Shown: piece after piece, positions 1 through 8,524 of the stretch | Layout of the letters: every line of letters starts with the position of its first letter | Position numbering within the stretch: the first letter of the stretch is position 1 | Source: Rhodocaloribacter sp964552015 | Lineage (GTDB): Bacteria > Bacteroidota > Rhodothermia > Rhodothermales > ISCAR-4553 | DNA length: 64,000 nt | Direction: 5' to 3' | NCBI GenBank assembly: GCA_964552015.1 | Contig: CAZKFR010000007.1 | Span: 1-64,000, forward strand | The notes under the pieces: generated by a model | What the model was told of the DNA's origin: nothing | Database searches by the model: none | The model's input: the letters and a program-made list of their open reading frames with translations, nothing else | Made by a program: the position numbers and the translations under genes

Positions 1-522
1 TTGGGGTGGCAGCACTAACATACGGCCTGGGTCAGTTTTCTGGGGGCAATCCACTCACGCTGGTCCTCGGCAGCGTGGTGGCGCCGACGTCCCACTTCGT
101 CTACATGGCTGCACGCGGCAACGCCACGCCGGTGCACCACACAACGCACGCGCCCGCCTCCAACGCCGAAGCCGGCCTCCGGCCGGCGGCCCTTCCGCAT
201 GCGTCCTGCACCTACGCCGCGCTGTTTGCCCATCCTTTACCCTCCCTCCTCGGCACACCACCTTCCGTCGATACCCTTCCGAAGATGGTGGCCGTGCAGC
301 TTCCGGGCCGGGACTCCTGGCAAGGCGGGCCGGCCCTTGCCCTGCTCCTCGCCCGCGCACCACCTCGCACCTGAACCCAGTCTCTCCATTCAGGCGGGTG
401 TGCTGCTCAGGCTTTTCTCTTTCCGTACCGGGTTGTCCTTCAATCGTACCCTCCGGGAGACGTGTGCCTGTGTAGAAACATCTCCCCGCCGTGTTCTCCT
501 TCCATCCGACACGGTCTTCCCG
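1..522. other. Stretch without a supported gene
   Basis: No convincing gene is visible in the first 522 bases. The open frames here (for example 6-374 plus) give low-complexity Ala/Pro/Arg-rich translations with no signal peptide or domain, as expected for chance open frames in GC-rich DNA. The stretch may hold the promoter of the barrel gene at 523, but I see no confident promoter elements. Confidence 0.5.
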
Positions 523-1338
523 ATGCGTAATCTCGTTACTTTTCTTTCTCTTCTGGTAGCCCTCTGCGTCCTATTCAACGTCCCAACGGCCCGTGCCCAG
601 GACCACGACGACGGGCATGCCCACAGCCACCACCACGCCCTCCTCCACTTCTCACATCCCCTGGTGAGCGAGTCGCCCTCACCAGACACCAAGGTGCGGT
701 TTGATATCCATGTGACGAATGAACCGGAGGGGGTCGACCGCACGACCCTGCGGGTAGAGGCCGAGTATGCCTTCGCGTCCTGGATCAGCCTGGAAATCGA
801 TGCCCCCTACACGTTCCTCTCGCTCCCGAAGACCCCCTCCAGGGACCACCTCGACAACGTGGGGATCGGGTTGAAATATGCCAACTTTGCCCTCGCCGAA
901 CACGGGCTCTTGCTCGGTGGGGGGGTGGAGATCGGTCTTCCGACCGGCTCCGAAGAGGCGAGCATTGGATCGGACACGGGCCTGGAGATTGAACCGTTTC
1001 TCGACTTTGGCTTTCAGCGAGGGCGGTGGGAGGTCGTATCCTTCCTCGAAGCCGGCTTCTCGACGGTTGAAGAAGAAGAAGCCGATGCCGAAGCCGGATG
1101 GCGCCTGTCGGTACGCTATGCCCTCAGCCCCTTCATGGCCCTCTTCTTCGAGTTCGACGAAACCCATCTGTTCGGCGGAGAAGAGGTCGGCGAGGATAGG
1201 ATCACGGTAGCGCCGGGCCTCAAGGTGTCCCCCCTTCGAGGCGACCGCCTCCGCCTCGGGGCCAGCCTTCGCCTCCCCGTCACCTCGGCACAGGAGTTCG
1301 ACGCACAGGTCCTGTTTTCGCTTTTTTATCATATATGA
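523..1338 (+). CDS. Outer-membrane beta-barrel protein with His-rich N-terminus
   Basis: Predicted 271-residue exported protein. Residues 1-25 form a signal peptide ending in ARA before Gln26. The mature N-terminus is strikingly His/Asp-rich (about residues 27-45, with HAHSHHH), followed by alternating hydrophobic/polar strands typical of a transmembrane beta-barrel and a hydrophobic end (FSLFYHI). The ATG at 523 was chosen because it places the signal peptide at the start; the frame is open upstream from 199 but that part has no export signal. A His-rich leader on a barrel suggests divalent metal binding, as in transporter-like barrels found with metal-efflux genes, but no metal gene is adjacent. 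The stop codon lies inside the first copy of a 19-bp tandem repeat. Exact substrate unknown. Confidence 0.7.
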   Translation: MRNLVTFLSLLVALCVLFNVPTARAQDHDDGHAHSHHHALLHFSHPLVSESPSPDTKVRFDIHVTNEPEGVDRTTLRVEAEYAFASWISLEIDAPYTFLSLPKTPSRDHLDNVGIGLKYANFALAEHGLLLGGGVEIGLPTGSEEASIGSDTGLEIEPFLDFGFQRGRWEVVSFLEAGFSTVEEEEADAEAGWRLSVRYALSPFMALFFEFDETHLFGGEEVGEDRITVAPGLKVSPLRGDRLRLGASLRLPVTSAQEFDAQVLFSLFYHI

Positions 1339-1366
1339 TACAAGCCGTCATATATGATACAAGCCG
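1329..1366 (+). repeat. Perfect 19-bp tandem duplication across a stop codon
   Basis: TCATATATGATACAAGCCG occurs twice head to tail (1329-1347 and 1348-1366). The first copy contains the TGA stop of the barrel gene and the last codons. Each copy has the AT-rich core ATATAT. The unit is not repeated elsewhere in the window as far as I can see. It looks like a recent slippage or microduplication event. Confidence 0.85.
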
Positions 1367-1657
1367 CAACGTGCACTTCCAGCTCGGCGTGTCGTTCGGA
1401 CGTGCGGTCGAAAAGCAGGGGTGCTCCAGTCGCTTTTGCCGGGGCGCCCCGCTTTTTATCGTTCTTCTGCCACGAAGGCACGAAGACACAACGTGGTCGT
1501 CAGCCATGCACCTTTGCCGGCGCCGTCATGGCACACGGGTGGTCAGGGGTTTCATGACGGATCGGAACGGTCTGTTTCGGGCAGAAAAGCCGCTAACGAG
1601 GCGAGCGATACGAAAAAACGTGCACCATGAAACCCGAAACGTGCAACCGTTTCGCCC
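1339..1657. other. Intergenic stretch with octamer repeat
   Basis: No gene is supported between the barrel gene and the convergent response regulator. It contains a short 8-bp period repeat at 1471-1494 (CACGAAGG, CACGAAGA, CACAACGT) and, just before it, a GGGGCGCCCC palindrome followed by GCTTTTT near 1441-1457, which could act as a plus-strand terminator for the barrel gene. Confidence 0.45.
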
Positions 1658-2449
1658 TCATCCGGCCTGCTCCCTGAACCGGTAGCCGATGCCCTTGACC
1701 GTCTCGATGTAGGCGCTGCCGAGGCGGGCGCGGATCTTCCGGACGTGCACGTCCACCGTGCGCACCATCAGGTCGTTGTTCTCCCACAGACGCGCCAGCA
1801 GTTCCTCCCGTGAGAAGACCCGGCCGGGGTGTGCGGCCAGGAAGTAGAGCAGTTCGAACTGCTGGCGGGGAAAGTGCAGCGTGATGCGCCGGCCCCCCTG
1901 TTTGCGGTAGACGGTGTACCGGCTCCGGTCGATGATCAGATCCTCGACCTCGACGACGTCGGGCGCCTCCGTGAAGCGGGCGATGCTGCGGAGCAGGGCG
2001 CGCATCTGCCCGGCGAGCACGGCCGGCGAGACGGACCGCGCGAGCGCCAGGTCGGCCCCGGCGTCGAGGGCGCGCAGGCGGTCCTGCTCACGGCCCGGCT
2101 CCACCAGGAGCACGAGGAGCATCGTGCCCCGGCCATCGGCCCCGCGCAGGCGGCGGCACAGGTCGAGGCCCCCGGAACGCGGCGCCCCGGCATCGAGGAC
2201 GACCAGGTCCGGGGCCGTCGCGGCGAGGAGATCCACCGCCTCCGCACCGTCGCGGGCCACCGTGACGGCAAAGCCCGCCCGTGCGAGGGCATCGCCGTAC
2301 CGGGCCGCCTCCTCCGGTGCTTCGCCGACGAGCAGCACGGCCGGGACCTGACTGGAATGGGACGTGCGGGTACGCATGCGCAGGGCCGGGCGCACCGGCT
2401 CGCCATGCGCCGGCGGAGCTGCGGGCGAAGCGACAGGAGGCGTAGGCAT
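1658..2449 (-). CDS. PhoB/OmpR-family response regulator with degenerate receiver
   Basis: 263 residues from the ATG at 2449; an alternative ATG at 2377 gives 239 residues, nearer the family norm, and removes a Pro/Ala-rich leader. The receiver keeps the phospho-acceptor Asp (about D86, VVLDAG), but the acidic pair is Gly-Glu (LLVGEAP), the usual Thr/Ser is replaced, and the conserved Lys-Pro is Arg-Ser (ARSVSP, about R137). The C-terminal winged helix is intact (FELLYFLAAHPGRVFSREEL, then ETVKGIGYRF) and resembles PhoB-type regulators. No histidine kinase is adjacent. It lies downstream of the TonB receptor and beta-helix genes on the same strand and may regulate them, since an 11-bp repeat array precedes the receptor gene. 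Whether it is phosphorylated in the normal way is doubtful. Confidence 0.85.
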   Translation of the reverse strand: MPTPPVASPAAPPAHGEPVRPALRMRTRTSHSSQVPAVLLVGEAPEEAARYGDALARAGFAVTVARDGAEAVDLLAATAPDLVVLDAGAPRSGGLDLCRRLRGADGRGTMLLVLLVEPGREQDRLRALDAGADLALARSVSPAVLAGQMRALLRSIARFTEAPDVVEVEDLIIDRSRYTVYRKQGGRRITLHFPRQQFELLYFLAAHPGRVFSREELLARLWENNDLMVRTVDVHVRKIRARLGSAYIETVKGIGYRFREQAG

Positions 2450-2527
2450 GATCCTTGGTCCTCGATCGTTCCCGTCTGTTTCCGCGCGTCTCCACCGGCG
2501 CACGGATGCACCGGCATCACCGTCGGG

Positions 2528-4186
2528 TTACTTGACCAGCGTCATCGTCCGGCTGAGGACGCCGGCCTCGGTCTGCAGGCGGTACAGGTACAGGCCCGAG
2601 GAGAGGCCGGTGGCGTCGAACGTGACGCGGAAGACGCCGGCGGGCTGCGCGCCCTCGGCCAGCACCGCCACCTCGCGCCCGAGCACGTCATAGACGGCCA
2701 GGCGGACAGCCTGCGGGCGGTCGAGCCGGAATTCGATGGTCGTCTGCGGGTTGAACGGGTTGGGGTAGTTCTGCTCGAGCGTCATCCGGCGCGGGATCTC
2801 AGCGCCCGGCACCGCCTCGATGGCCGTCGACGTGAAGCCGGCCTCGGCCACATGCGTCCATCCCTGGAGCCAGTTTTCTTCGCCAAAGGCCCCGATATAG
2901 TCGGTCTGAACGAAGAAGCCGTCGTCCGGGACGGGGAAGGTGCCGCGCGTGAAGGCCGGGCCGCCCGGTGCCGGCCGCGGGTCCAGCCCCCCGTCCCGGC
3001 TCCGGCTGATCCCCCGCAACTGCGGATCCTCCACGAAGTTGTCCGTAGCCCCCAGCGCCGCCTGCACGAAGTCCTGCTCGAAGACGCCCCTCGTGCCCGG
3101 CAGCGCCGAACCGTTGATGTCCCCGAAGCCAAACCACAGGTTGTTCCGGAACACCAGATCCCCCACCTCCAACCGCGCCCGGCTGTCCTCACCGCTCGAC
3201 AGATCCTCGATGTTGATCCCCGTACCGGCAAAATCCGTGAAGATCGAATTGTAGTACTTCCCGCCGGCGTTGTCGCGCAGCTTCACCGCGCGGTCGTTGC
3301 TCGTGTTCAGCGACGACGCCCCCGAACCGATGTACGTCACGTTGTAGATCACCGGGATCGAGAAGGGCTGCCCCGTCTCCGGGTCCGTCCCCCCGTCGTG
3401 CTCGCCGCCCGAACCCCCGTCTTCCGCTCCCTGGATCAGAAACCAGAACTGGCCCCGGCCCCTGAAGCCCTCGTCGTAGTCGAACCCGTCGTCGCCGCAG
3501 AAGGCCGCCACCAGGTAGCGCGTGTCCACCGTCCCGCCGAACCACTCGTACGCGTCGTCCTGGTTGGCGAAGACCTCGATGTACTCGATCGTCGTACCCC
3601 GGCCCACGGCGCCCATCGTCAGCCCGTTGATCTCGTTGTCCGTCCCGAAAATGTCACCGCCGTGCCGGATCGAGACGTAGCGCAAGACGCCCGAGTCGTC
3701 CTCGTCGTCCGTGCCCCCGTAGAAGTTGCGCGGGTCCTCCGGCGGCAGCCCCTCGATGGCGTTCTCCCCGCCACCGACGTTGATCGTGGCCCGGCCCAGG
3801 ATCAGCACCCCGCCCCAGAGCCCTTTGTCCGCCGGCGTCAGGTCATCCGGCACCGTCACGTCGTCGTCCTCGGCCGTGAAGATGATCGGCGCCTCGGCCG
3901 TCCCCTCGGCGAAGAGCTTGCCCCCGCGCGCCACGATCAGCGCCGAGGCCTGGTCCCCCGTCGTCGGGTCGGCCTTGCCCTTGATGACCGTGCCCGCCTC
4001 GATCGTGAGCGTCTCGCCATCCTCGACGTAGACGTACCCGTCGAGCAGGTAGGTCTTGTCCGATGTCCAGAGCACATTCCCCACGATGTCCGCGTCCGTC
4101 ACCGTGACGACCTGTTGCGCCCGGGCGGGCAGGATCGTGAGCGCCAGCAGCAGGGCCGGCAGCAGGTTGTACCGCAAGGTTTTCAT
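2528..4186 (-). CDS. Secreted beta-helix protein with type IX sorting domain
   Basis: 552 residues. A signal peptide spans residues 1-23 (cut after ARA, before QQVV). The central region (about 50-440) has the Gly/Asn/Asp-rich, turn-rich pattern of a right-handed parallel beta-helix, with recurring segments such as ALIVARGGKL, GGVLILGRATI and GTTIEYIEVFANQDDAYEWFG. The C-terminus (about 465-552) is a type A type IX secretion sorting domain: NYPNPFNPQTTIEF, then YDVLGREVAVL, SSGLYLYRL and a terminal LVK. The product should be exported and then released or anchored at the surface by the Por secretion system. It sits between a TonB receptor gene (224 bp upstream) and a response-regulator gene on the same strand, so it probably acts with the receptor in capture of a nutrient. 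No catalytic motif is evident. Confidence 0.85.
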   Translation of the reverse strand: MKTLRYNLLPALLLALTILPARAQQVVTVTDADIVGNVLWTSDKTYLLDGYVYVEDGETLTIEAGTVIKGKADPTTGDQASALIVARGGKLFAEGTAEAPIIFTAEDDDVTVPDDLTPADKGLWGGVLILGRATINVGGGENAIEGLPPEDPRNFYGGTDDEDDSGVLRYVSIRHGGDIFGTDNEINGLTMGAVGRGTTIEYIEVFANQDDAYEWFGGTVDTRYLVAAFCGDDGFDYDEGFRGRGQFWFLIQGAEDGGSGGEHDGGTDPETGQPFSIPVIYNVTYIGSGASSLNTSNDRAVKLRDNAGGKYYNSIFTDFAGTGINIEDLSSGEDSRARLEVGDLVFRNNLWFGFGDINGSALPGTRGVFEQDFVQAALGATDNFVEDPQLRGISRSRDGGLDPRPAPGGPAFTRGTFPVPDDGFFVQTDYIGAFGEENWLQGWTHVAEAGFTSTAIEAVPGAEIPRRMTLEQNYPNPFNPQTTIEFRLDRPQAVRLAVYDVLGREVAVLAEGAQPAGVFRVTFDATGLSSGLYLYRLQTEAGVLSRTMTLVK

Positions 4187-4410
4187 GATTAACTTTCTGG
4201 TTACGTGAAAAGGACAGGGTGTGTGGATCGACGCGCTCGCCGTCCGCCGCTGCGAGGGGCGGTACGGTGCCCGGCCCGCCAGCCGGGGGCGGCCTCGATA
4301 CCACCGCGTTGTTCCGGTTTGCCTTCGGGCGCGTCCCCGCCAGGATGCGCCCGATTTTTTGTTCCGAGGTATGCGTGGGATGTCGTGCGCTGACGCCCCA
4401 CGCCGTGCGT

Positions 4411-7290
4411 TCAGAGGTTGTAGGTGAGGGACAGCTTGTACGTGACCCCGAGCCGGTAGCGCCGCGCTTCGAACCGCCGGCCGTTGTATTCCTGCCCTTC
4501 GACGTAGTCGTCGTCGAGCAGGTTGGCGACGGCGAACCGGGCGTCGACGTTGCCGACGAGCCGCTGCTTCACGACCAGGTTGAGGTCGTTGCGGCCGAAC
4601 TCGAAGATGTTGGGCGTGCCGCCGATGCTCACGCGCGCGAGGCGCTTGCCGAAGCGGTTAAAGGACGCGGACACCGAGGTGCCCCGTTCGAGGTGGTCGT
4701 AGGCGAGAGTCAGGTTGAAGACGTAGGGGGACTGCCCCTGGAACGGCCGCGTCGTGCCGATGTCGAAGCCCTCGGCGAATGCGAGCTCGCGCTCGGGCAC
4801 GTCCGTCTCGGAGTGGATCAGCGCCAGGTTGGTGCTGACGGTCATGCGCCGGACGACGGGCAGCGCCACGAAGTCGAGCAGCTTGCGCACCTCGAACTCG
4901 ACGCCCGCCACCCGGGCCCGCGGGACGTTCTGGTACGTCTCCTGGTCGTTGTTCGAGATGACGACGCGCTCGATGGGGTTCTTGAAGTACTTGTAGAAGC
5001 CGCTGACGGCGAGCACCTCGCCGGGGCGCATGAACCACTCCCAGCGCACGTCATAGTTGTTGATGAGGGTACGCTGGAGATCCGGGTTGCCGGCCGTCTG
5101 CCGCCCGCCGGCGAAGTCGAAGGCCGAGAACGGGGCCTTCTCCCGGAAGGTGGGCCGGGCCAGCGTGCGCGTGGCCGAGAGGCGGAGGTTCATGTTGTCC
5201 TGCAGCGCATAGACCACGTTGAGCGAGGGCAACACGTCGCGGTCGTCGAGCCGCCCCGGCGCCTTCGTCGAATCCCGGCTGACGATCTCGAACGAGGCGG
5301 CTTCGTAGCGGACCCCGCCGATGAGGCGCAGCCGCCGCGTCACCGGCACCTCGGCCATGGCATAGGCGGCCGCCACCTCCTGCGTCCCGTCGTAGTTGTT
5401 CGACGGCACGGAGCCGTCTCGGATGGTGTTGCCGAAGACGAACCGCCCGTTGCTTTCCTCCAGGATGCCGATGTTCTCCGGGCCGAAGTAGGCGTTGACG
5501 TCCCCGTTAAAGAGCCGGAAGGGGACGCTCCCTTCCACATAGTCGAACTTGCGCTCGCGGAAGGTACGGTCTTTCTTCAGGTACGCCCCGCCCGTCTTGA
5601 GCTTGACCGGCGCGGCCAGGCCCAGGTCCACCGGCACCTCCACGTTGAGTTGCACCTCACGGTTCTCCTCTTCGAGATCCCGGAAGAGGCGCGTCGGTGG
5701 CGTGGCGTTCGACGAGCCGAGCACCAGGTCGTAGACGCGGAAGGTGGTGTCCTCGCGTACGACGTCGACGAACTGGTCGAAGAAGAAGCGCAGGTCCGGC
5801 TCCTCCTGGCGGGTGCCGGCGACGGAGGCCATCCAGTCGATGCGCACGGGCCGGAGGAAGTGCTCGCCGCGCAGCTGCCCGGAACGCACGCCACGCTCGG
5901 TGTAGCGCAGCACGTACGTCTCGAAGCGGACCGTCTCGGGCGAGTTCTTCGGGAAGGGCCCGACGGCATAGCGCGCCTCGTGGTCGCTCACCTGCGACCG
6001 GTACAGGTTGACGCCCACCTGGTGATGCGGGTGCAGCCTGTAGGTCAGGTTCGCCAGCACGCCCCAGTTGACCGACTCGGTTCCCTGCCGGTCGGCCAGG
6101 TCGTAGTCGACGAAGAGTTCCTCGGCACTGGGGTCGGTGAGGACGAACTGGGCCACGCGGCCGCCCTCGTAGGCCTTGAAGCCCCGGCTGTACGTGGCGC
6201 TGGCCACTACGCCGAGCGCCCGCCCGAAGACGGGCATCTGGGTGCCCAGCGAGGCCGCATAGCTCAGGTCCAGGCCGGAGCGGCGCGGGACGGGCACCAT
6301 GACCGGGTGGAAGGCGCGGGTGATCTGGTCGAGCTGTGCCGCCAGGGCCGGGTCGCGCCGGGCCTGCGTGGGCCGCGGGATCGCGAGGCCGGGCGATTGC
6401 AACAGCGACGGCAGGGCCCGGAGGCCGTCGTCGAAGCCGAGCCAGTCGGTGTCGCTCCGGGGTCCGGAGAGGAAATCGTCCTTGAGCGAAGCCCGGGTGT
6501 TGTAGCCGGTCGTCGTGGTGAGTTGCAGGCCGAAGCGCTCGGGAAAGTCCTTCGTGCGGAGGTTGACGTTGCCGCCGGTGAAGCTGCCGGGCTGGTCCGG
6601 CGTAAAGGTTTTCGTGGCGACGATGTTGTCGAGGAGGTTGGCCGGGAAGAGGTCGAACTGGGCGGCGTTGCGGTCGGGGTCGGCGCTGGGGAGGGAGGCG
6701 CCGTTGAGCTGGGCGTTGCCGTAGCGCCCGCCCAGGCCGCGCACGTAGACGTACTTGCCACCCACCACGGAGGCGCCGGTGACGCGGCTCATGGCCTCGG
6801 CGGCGTCCCCCGCGCCGGCCTGCGCCATGGCCCGGGCGCTGATGGCGTCGCTGACGGCGATGGCCTTCGCGCGGTCCTTGAGGAGCACGGCGTCGTTGTT
6901 ACGCAGGGCGCGGGCCTCCACCACCACCTCGCCCCCGACCTCCACGGCCTCCTCGACGAGGCTCATATCCACACGGGTCACCGCACCCGCCGTCACCTCC
7001 ACGCCCTCGACGCGCGCATCCCGGAAGCCCAGATACGAAAACACCAGGGTGTACGTCCCCGGTGCCACACGGTCGATGGTATAGCGCCCGTCGAGGTCGG
7101 TCGTGGCGCCGGTGGTGGTGCCGTCGAGCACCACGTTGGCGCCGATGAGCGTCTCGCCCGTGCCGGCATCGACCACCACCCCGGTGATCTTGCCGGTTTG
7201 CTGTGCCCGTGCGGGCATCACCCCCGGCAGCAGGCCCAGGAGCAGCACCCCCAGGCTCCACACCACGCCGGACCCGTTCCGTCGTACCAT
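4411..7290 (-). CDS. TonB-dependent outer-membrane receptor
   Basis: 959 residues, typical length. A signal peptide (1-29, ending ARAQ) is followed by a carboxypeptidase-regulatory-like beta-sandwich (about 33-115: GKITGVVVDAGTGETLIGAN, with YLGFRDARVEGVEV), a plug domain (about 130-260, including VYVRGLGGRYGNAQLNG and TFTPDQPGSFTGGNV) and a long 22-strand-type barrel ending in an aromatic-rich strand (YKLSLTYNL). It should import a large or scarce substrate using TonB energy. The substrate cannot be read from sequence. The neighbouring secreted beta-helix protein and PhoB-like regulator, and the 11-bp direct repeats 81 bp upstream of the start, suggest regulation by a PhoB-type protein, possibly in response to phosphate; that link is inference. 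Confidence 0.9.
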   Translation of the reverse strand: MVRRNGSGVVWSLGVLLLGLLPGVMPARAQQTGKITGVVVDAGTGETLIGANVVLDGTTTGATTDLDGRYTIDRVAPGTYTLVFSYLGFRDARVEGVEVTAGAVTRVDMSLVEEAVEVGGEVVVEARALRNNDAVLLKDRAKAIAVSDAISARAMAQAGAGDAAEAMSRVTGASVVGGKYVYVRGLGGRYGNAQLNGASLPSADPDRNAAQFDLFPANLLDNIVATKTFTPDQPGSFTGGNVNLRTKDFPERFGLQLTTTTGYNTRASLKDDFLSGPRSDTDWLGFDDGLRALPSLLQSPGLAIPRPTQARRDPALAAQLDQITRAFHPVMVPVPRRSGLDLSYAASLGTQMPVFGRALGVVASATYSRGFKAYEGGRVAQFVLTDPSAEELFVDYDLADRQGTESVNWGVLANLTYRLHPHHQVGVNLYRSQVSDHEARYAVGPFPKNSPETVRFETYVLRYTERGVRSGQLRGEHFLRPVRIDWMASVAGTRQEEPDLRFFFDQFVDVVREDTTFRVYDLVLGSSNATPPTRLFRDLEEENREVQLNVEVPVDLGLAAPVKLKTGGAYLKKDRTFRERKFDYVEGSVPFRLFNGDVNAYFGPENIGILEESNGRFVFGNTIRDGSVPSNNYDGTQEVAAAYAMAEVPVTRRLRLIGGVRYEAASFEIVSRDSTKAPGRLDDRDVLPSLNVVYALQDNMNLRLSATRTLARPTFREKAPFSAFDFAGGRQTAGNPDLQRTLINNYDVRWEWFMRPGEVLAVSGFYKYFKNPIERVVISNNDQETYQNVPRARVAGVEFEVRKLLDFVALPVVRRMTVSTNLALIHSETDVPERELAFAEGFDIGTTRPFQGQSPYVFNLTLAYDHLERGTSVSASFNRFGKRLARVSIGGTPNIFEFGRNDLNLVVKQRLVGNVDARFAVANLLDDDYVEGQEYNGRRFEARRYRLGVTYKLSLTYNL

Positions 7291-7356
7291 CGAATCTATA
7301 CATCAGGTGGATTCGTCTGCGATGCCGCCGGCCGTGATGAGGCCCGGCAGCGAGCG

Positions 7357-7414
7357 CAAACTATCCCCCCGATGTTATCCCGACGTTACGAGCACATTAT
7401 CGCTGGTTTAATTT
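7357..7414 (-). promoter_or_regulatory. Candidate PhoB-type 11-bp direct-repeat array and promoter
   Basis: Read on the minus strand towards the TonB receptor gene, four consecutive 11-mers (7414-7371) carry the core octamers TTAAACCA, ATAATGTG, GTAACGTC and ATAACATC, giving a common NTAAYRTS pattern with exact 11-bp spacing. Seven bases further on is TAGTTTG (7363-7357), close to the Bacteroidota -7 element but with one base fewer. PhoB-family proteins bind 11-bp direct repeats just upstream of the promoter, so both geometry and position fit. The assignment is inferred from pattern only. Confidence 0.55.
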
Positions 7415-7444
7415 CCGACCGGATCTTTCCGGCGTGGCCCCGGG

Positions 7445-7858
7445 TCACCCCTGCTCGATCACGTCCGCCAGGGTACGCATGTAGAGCGCGGCGTCGCGGG
7501 GATCGTTGTGACGGAGCGGAGCACGGTCCGGCGGCAGGCGGCGCAGGACGCGCTCGTCGGACAGGTACTCGAGGCGGGCGAGGTCGTCCGGGGTGAGACC
7601 GGCCCGCTGGAGCGTCTGGAACAGGTCGTCGACGCGATGGCCGGTGCCGGCGCAATAGTCGCGGGCGTGCTCGGTCCACTCGTCGAGTGCGTAATCCACG
7701 GCGCGGACGATCTCGAGGTCCGTCATGCCGGTGAGTGTCTGTACCAGGTGGCCGCAGTTGCAGCGGCCCATGTGGCCCCATTCGTAGCGAGCCCCGGCTT
7801 CGAGGCGGCGCGCCGTCTCGCGGAGGGCGTCGATCAGGTGCGATGCGTGCTGAGACAT
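7445..7858 (-). CDS. Conserved-looking hypothetical protein
   Basis: 137 residues, no signal peptide or membrane segment, and overall acidic and helical. The N-terminal half holds YEWGHMGRCNCGHLVQTLTG, a Cys/His cluster (CNCGH) that could bind a metal, followed by helices with TDLEIVRAVDYALDEW and a second cluster, ARDYCAGTGHRVDDLF. I recognise no characterised family. It reads as a real gene: third-codon-position GC bias matches its neighbours and the start is clean. It ends 31 bp from the repeat array upstream of the TonB receptor and is not obviously in the same transcript, because the candidate promoter lies between them. Confidence 0.65.
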   Translation of the reverse strand: MSQHASHLIDALRETARRLEAGARYEWGHMGRCNCGHLVQTLTGMTDLEIVRAVDYALDEWTEHARDYCAGTGHRVDDLFQTLQRAGLTPDDLARLEYLSDERVLRRLPPDRAPLRHNDPRDAALYMRTLADVIEQG

Positions 7859-8035
7859 GGTGCTTCTCCCTGCGGCGTTGCCGTGATTCGTGTCAGGCCG
7901 GATGTCGTACCCGGCCCGTCTATCCCAAAGCGGCAGGAGGCTCCGGGTTCCATCGAAGCCCGCCGGACCGGGTCCGGTTTATTTGTCATGAAGGCCGGCC
8001 CGTTGCGGGATCGCCGCCGTAACACCGGCGTTGAC

Positions 8036-8054
8036 GTGTGTATCCAATACACAC
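8036..8054. promoter_or_regulatory. Perfect palindromic operator candidate upstream of merC
   Basis: GTGTGTATCCAATACACAC is an 8-bp perfect inverted repeat with a 3-bp centre, 33 bp before the merC start. It overlaps a TTGACG (8031-8036) that could be a -35 element, and a further half-site-like ATACACAT follows at 8069-8076. The gene downstream of merC encodes a ribbon-helix-helix protein, a class that binds short inverted repeats, so autoregulation is a natural guess. Confidence 0.6.
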
Positions 8055-8087
8055 TGCCGTCTCCCCGATACACATTCCGGCAACCCG

Positions 8088-8519
8088 ATGGCCCCGTCTC
8101 CTTCTTCCCCGACCGCGGCGAAACCCGACTTCTGGGATCGGCTGGGCATCGGGATCTCCGGCCTGTGCATGATCCATTGCCTGCTGCTGCCGGTGGTACT
8201 GGCGCTGGCGCCCCTCTGGCCGATGGCTGAGGACCTGCACGCATGGCTGCACCCCGTCTTTGCGCTGCTGCTGGTGCCCACCACGCTCCTGGCCATGGCT
8301 CACGGCTACCGCCGTCACCACGACCGCCGCATCGTCCTCTGGCTGAGCGTGGGGCTCGTGATCGTTCTCGTAGCCGGCGTGCTGGGCCACCGGATGCCGG
8401 GCGCCTTCACCGAGACGGCCCTGACGGTCACGGGCAGTGTGGTGCTCATCGCGGGCCACTGGCGCAACTGGCGCGCCGGCGCCCATTGCCGCACCCATCC
8501 CCCCACCCCAACCGCCTGA
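8088..8519 (+). CDS. MerC-domain membrane protein
   Basis: 143 residues from the ATG at 8088, chosen because the palindrome at 8036-8054 lies upstream of it. Four hydrophobic segments are visible. The first contains the MerC signature DRLGIGISGLCMIHCLLLP, whose CxxxC-like Cys pair (CMIHC) in MerC of mercury-resistance operons takes part in Hg(II) uptake across the inner membrane. Later segments (WLHPVFALLLVPTTLLAMAH, LWLSVGLVIVLVAGVLGH, ALTVTGSVVLIAGHW) and a Cys/His tail (AHCRTH) follow. No merA, merT or merR is nearby, so true mercury transport is uncertain; many Bacteroidota carry isolated MerC-domain proteins that may handle other soft metals. It is followed after 5 bp by a ribbon-helix-helix gene and is likely cotranscribed with it. 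Confidence 0.85.
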   Translation: MAPSPSSPTAAKPDFWDRLGIGISGLCMIHCLLLPVVLALAPLWPMAEDLHAWLHPVFALLLVPTTLLAMAHGYRRHHDRRIVLWLSVGLVIVLVAGVLGHRMPGAFTETALTVTGSVVLIAGHWRNWRAGAHCRTHPPTPTA

Positions 8520-8524
8520 GTTCC

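Noticed and set aside
6..374. 122-codon open frame at the window start
   Set aside because: Composition is Ala/Pro-rich with no domain or signal, and similar frames exist on the opposite strand.
1829..4192. Very long plus-strand open frame opposite the beta-helix and regulator genes
   Set aside because: It is antisense to two well-supported genes and reads as Arg/Pro/His-rich low complexity, the usual mirror of GC-rich coding DNA.
4326..4360. CGGGCGC/GCGCCCG hairpin followed by ATTTTTT on the plus strand between the TonB receptor and beta-helix genes
   Set aside because: It points against the transcription of both neighbours and no plus-strand gene is near, so I do not call it a functional terminator; it might still mark an antisense transcript.
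4219..7596. 1125-codon plus-strand open frame opposite the TonB receptor gene
   Set aside because: Antisense shadow with no domain; the receptor on the minus strand has a signal peptide, plug and barrel.
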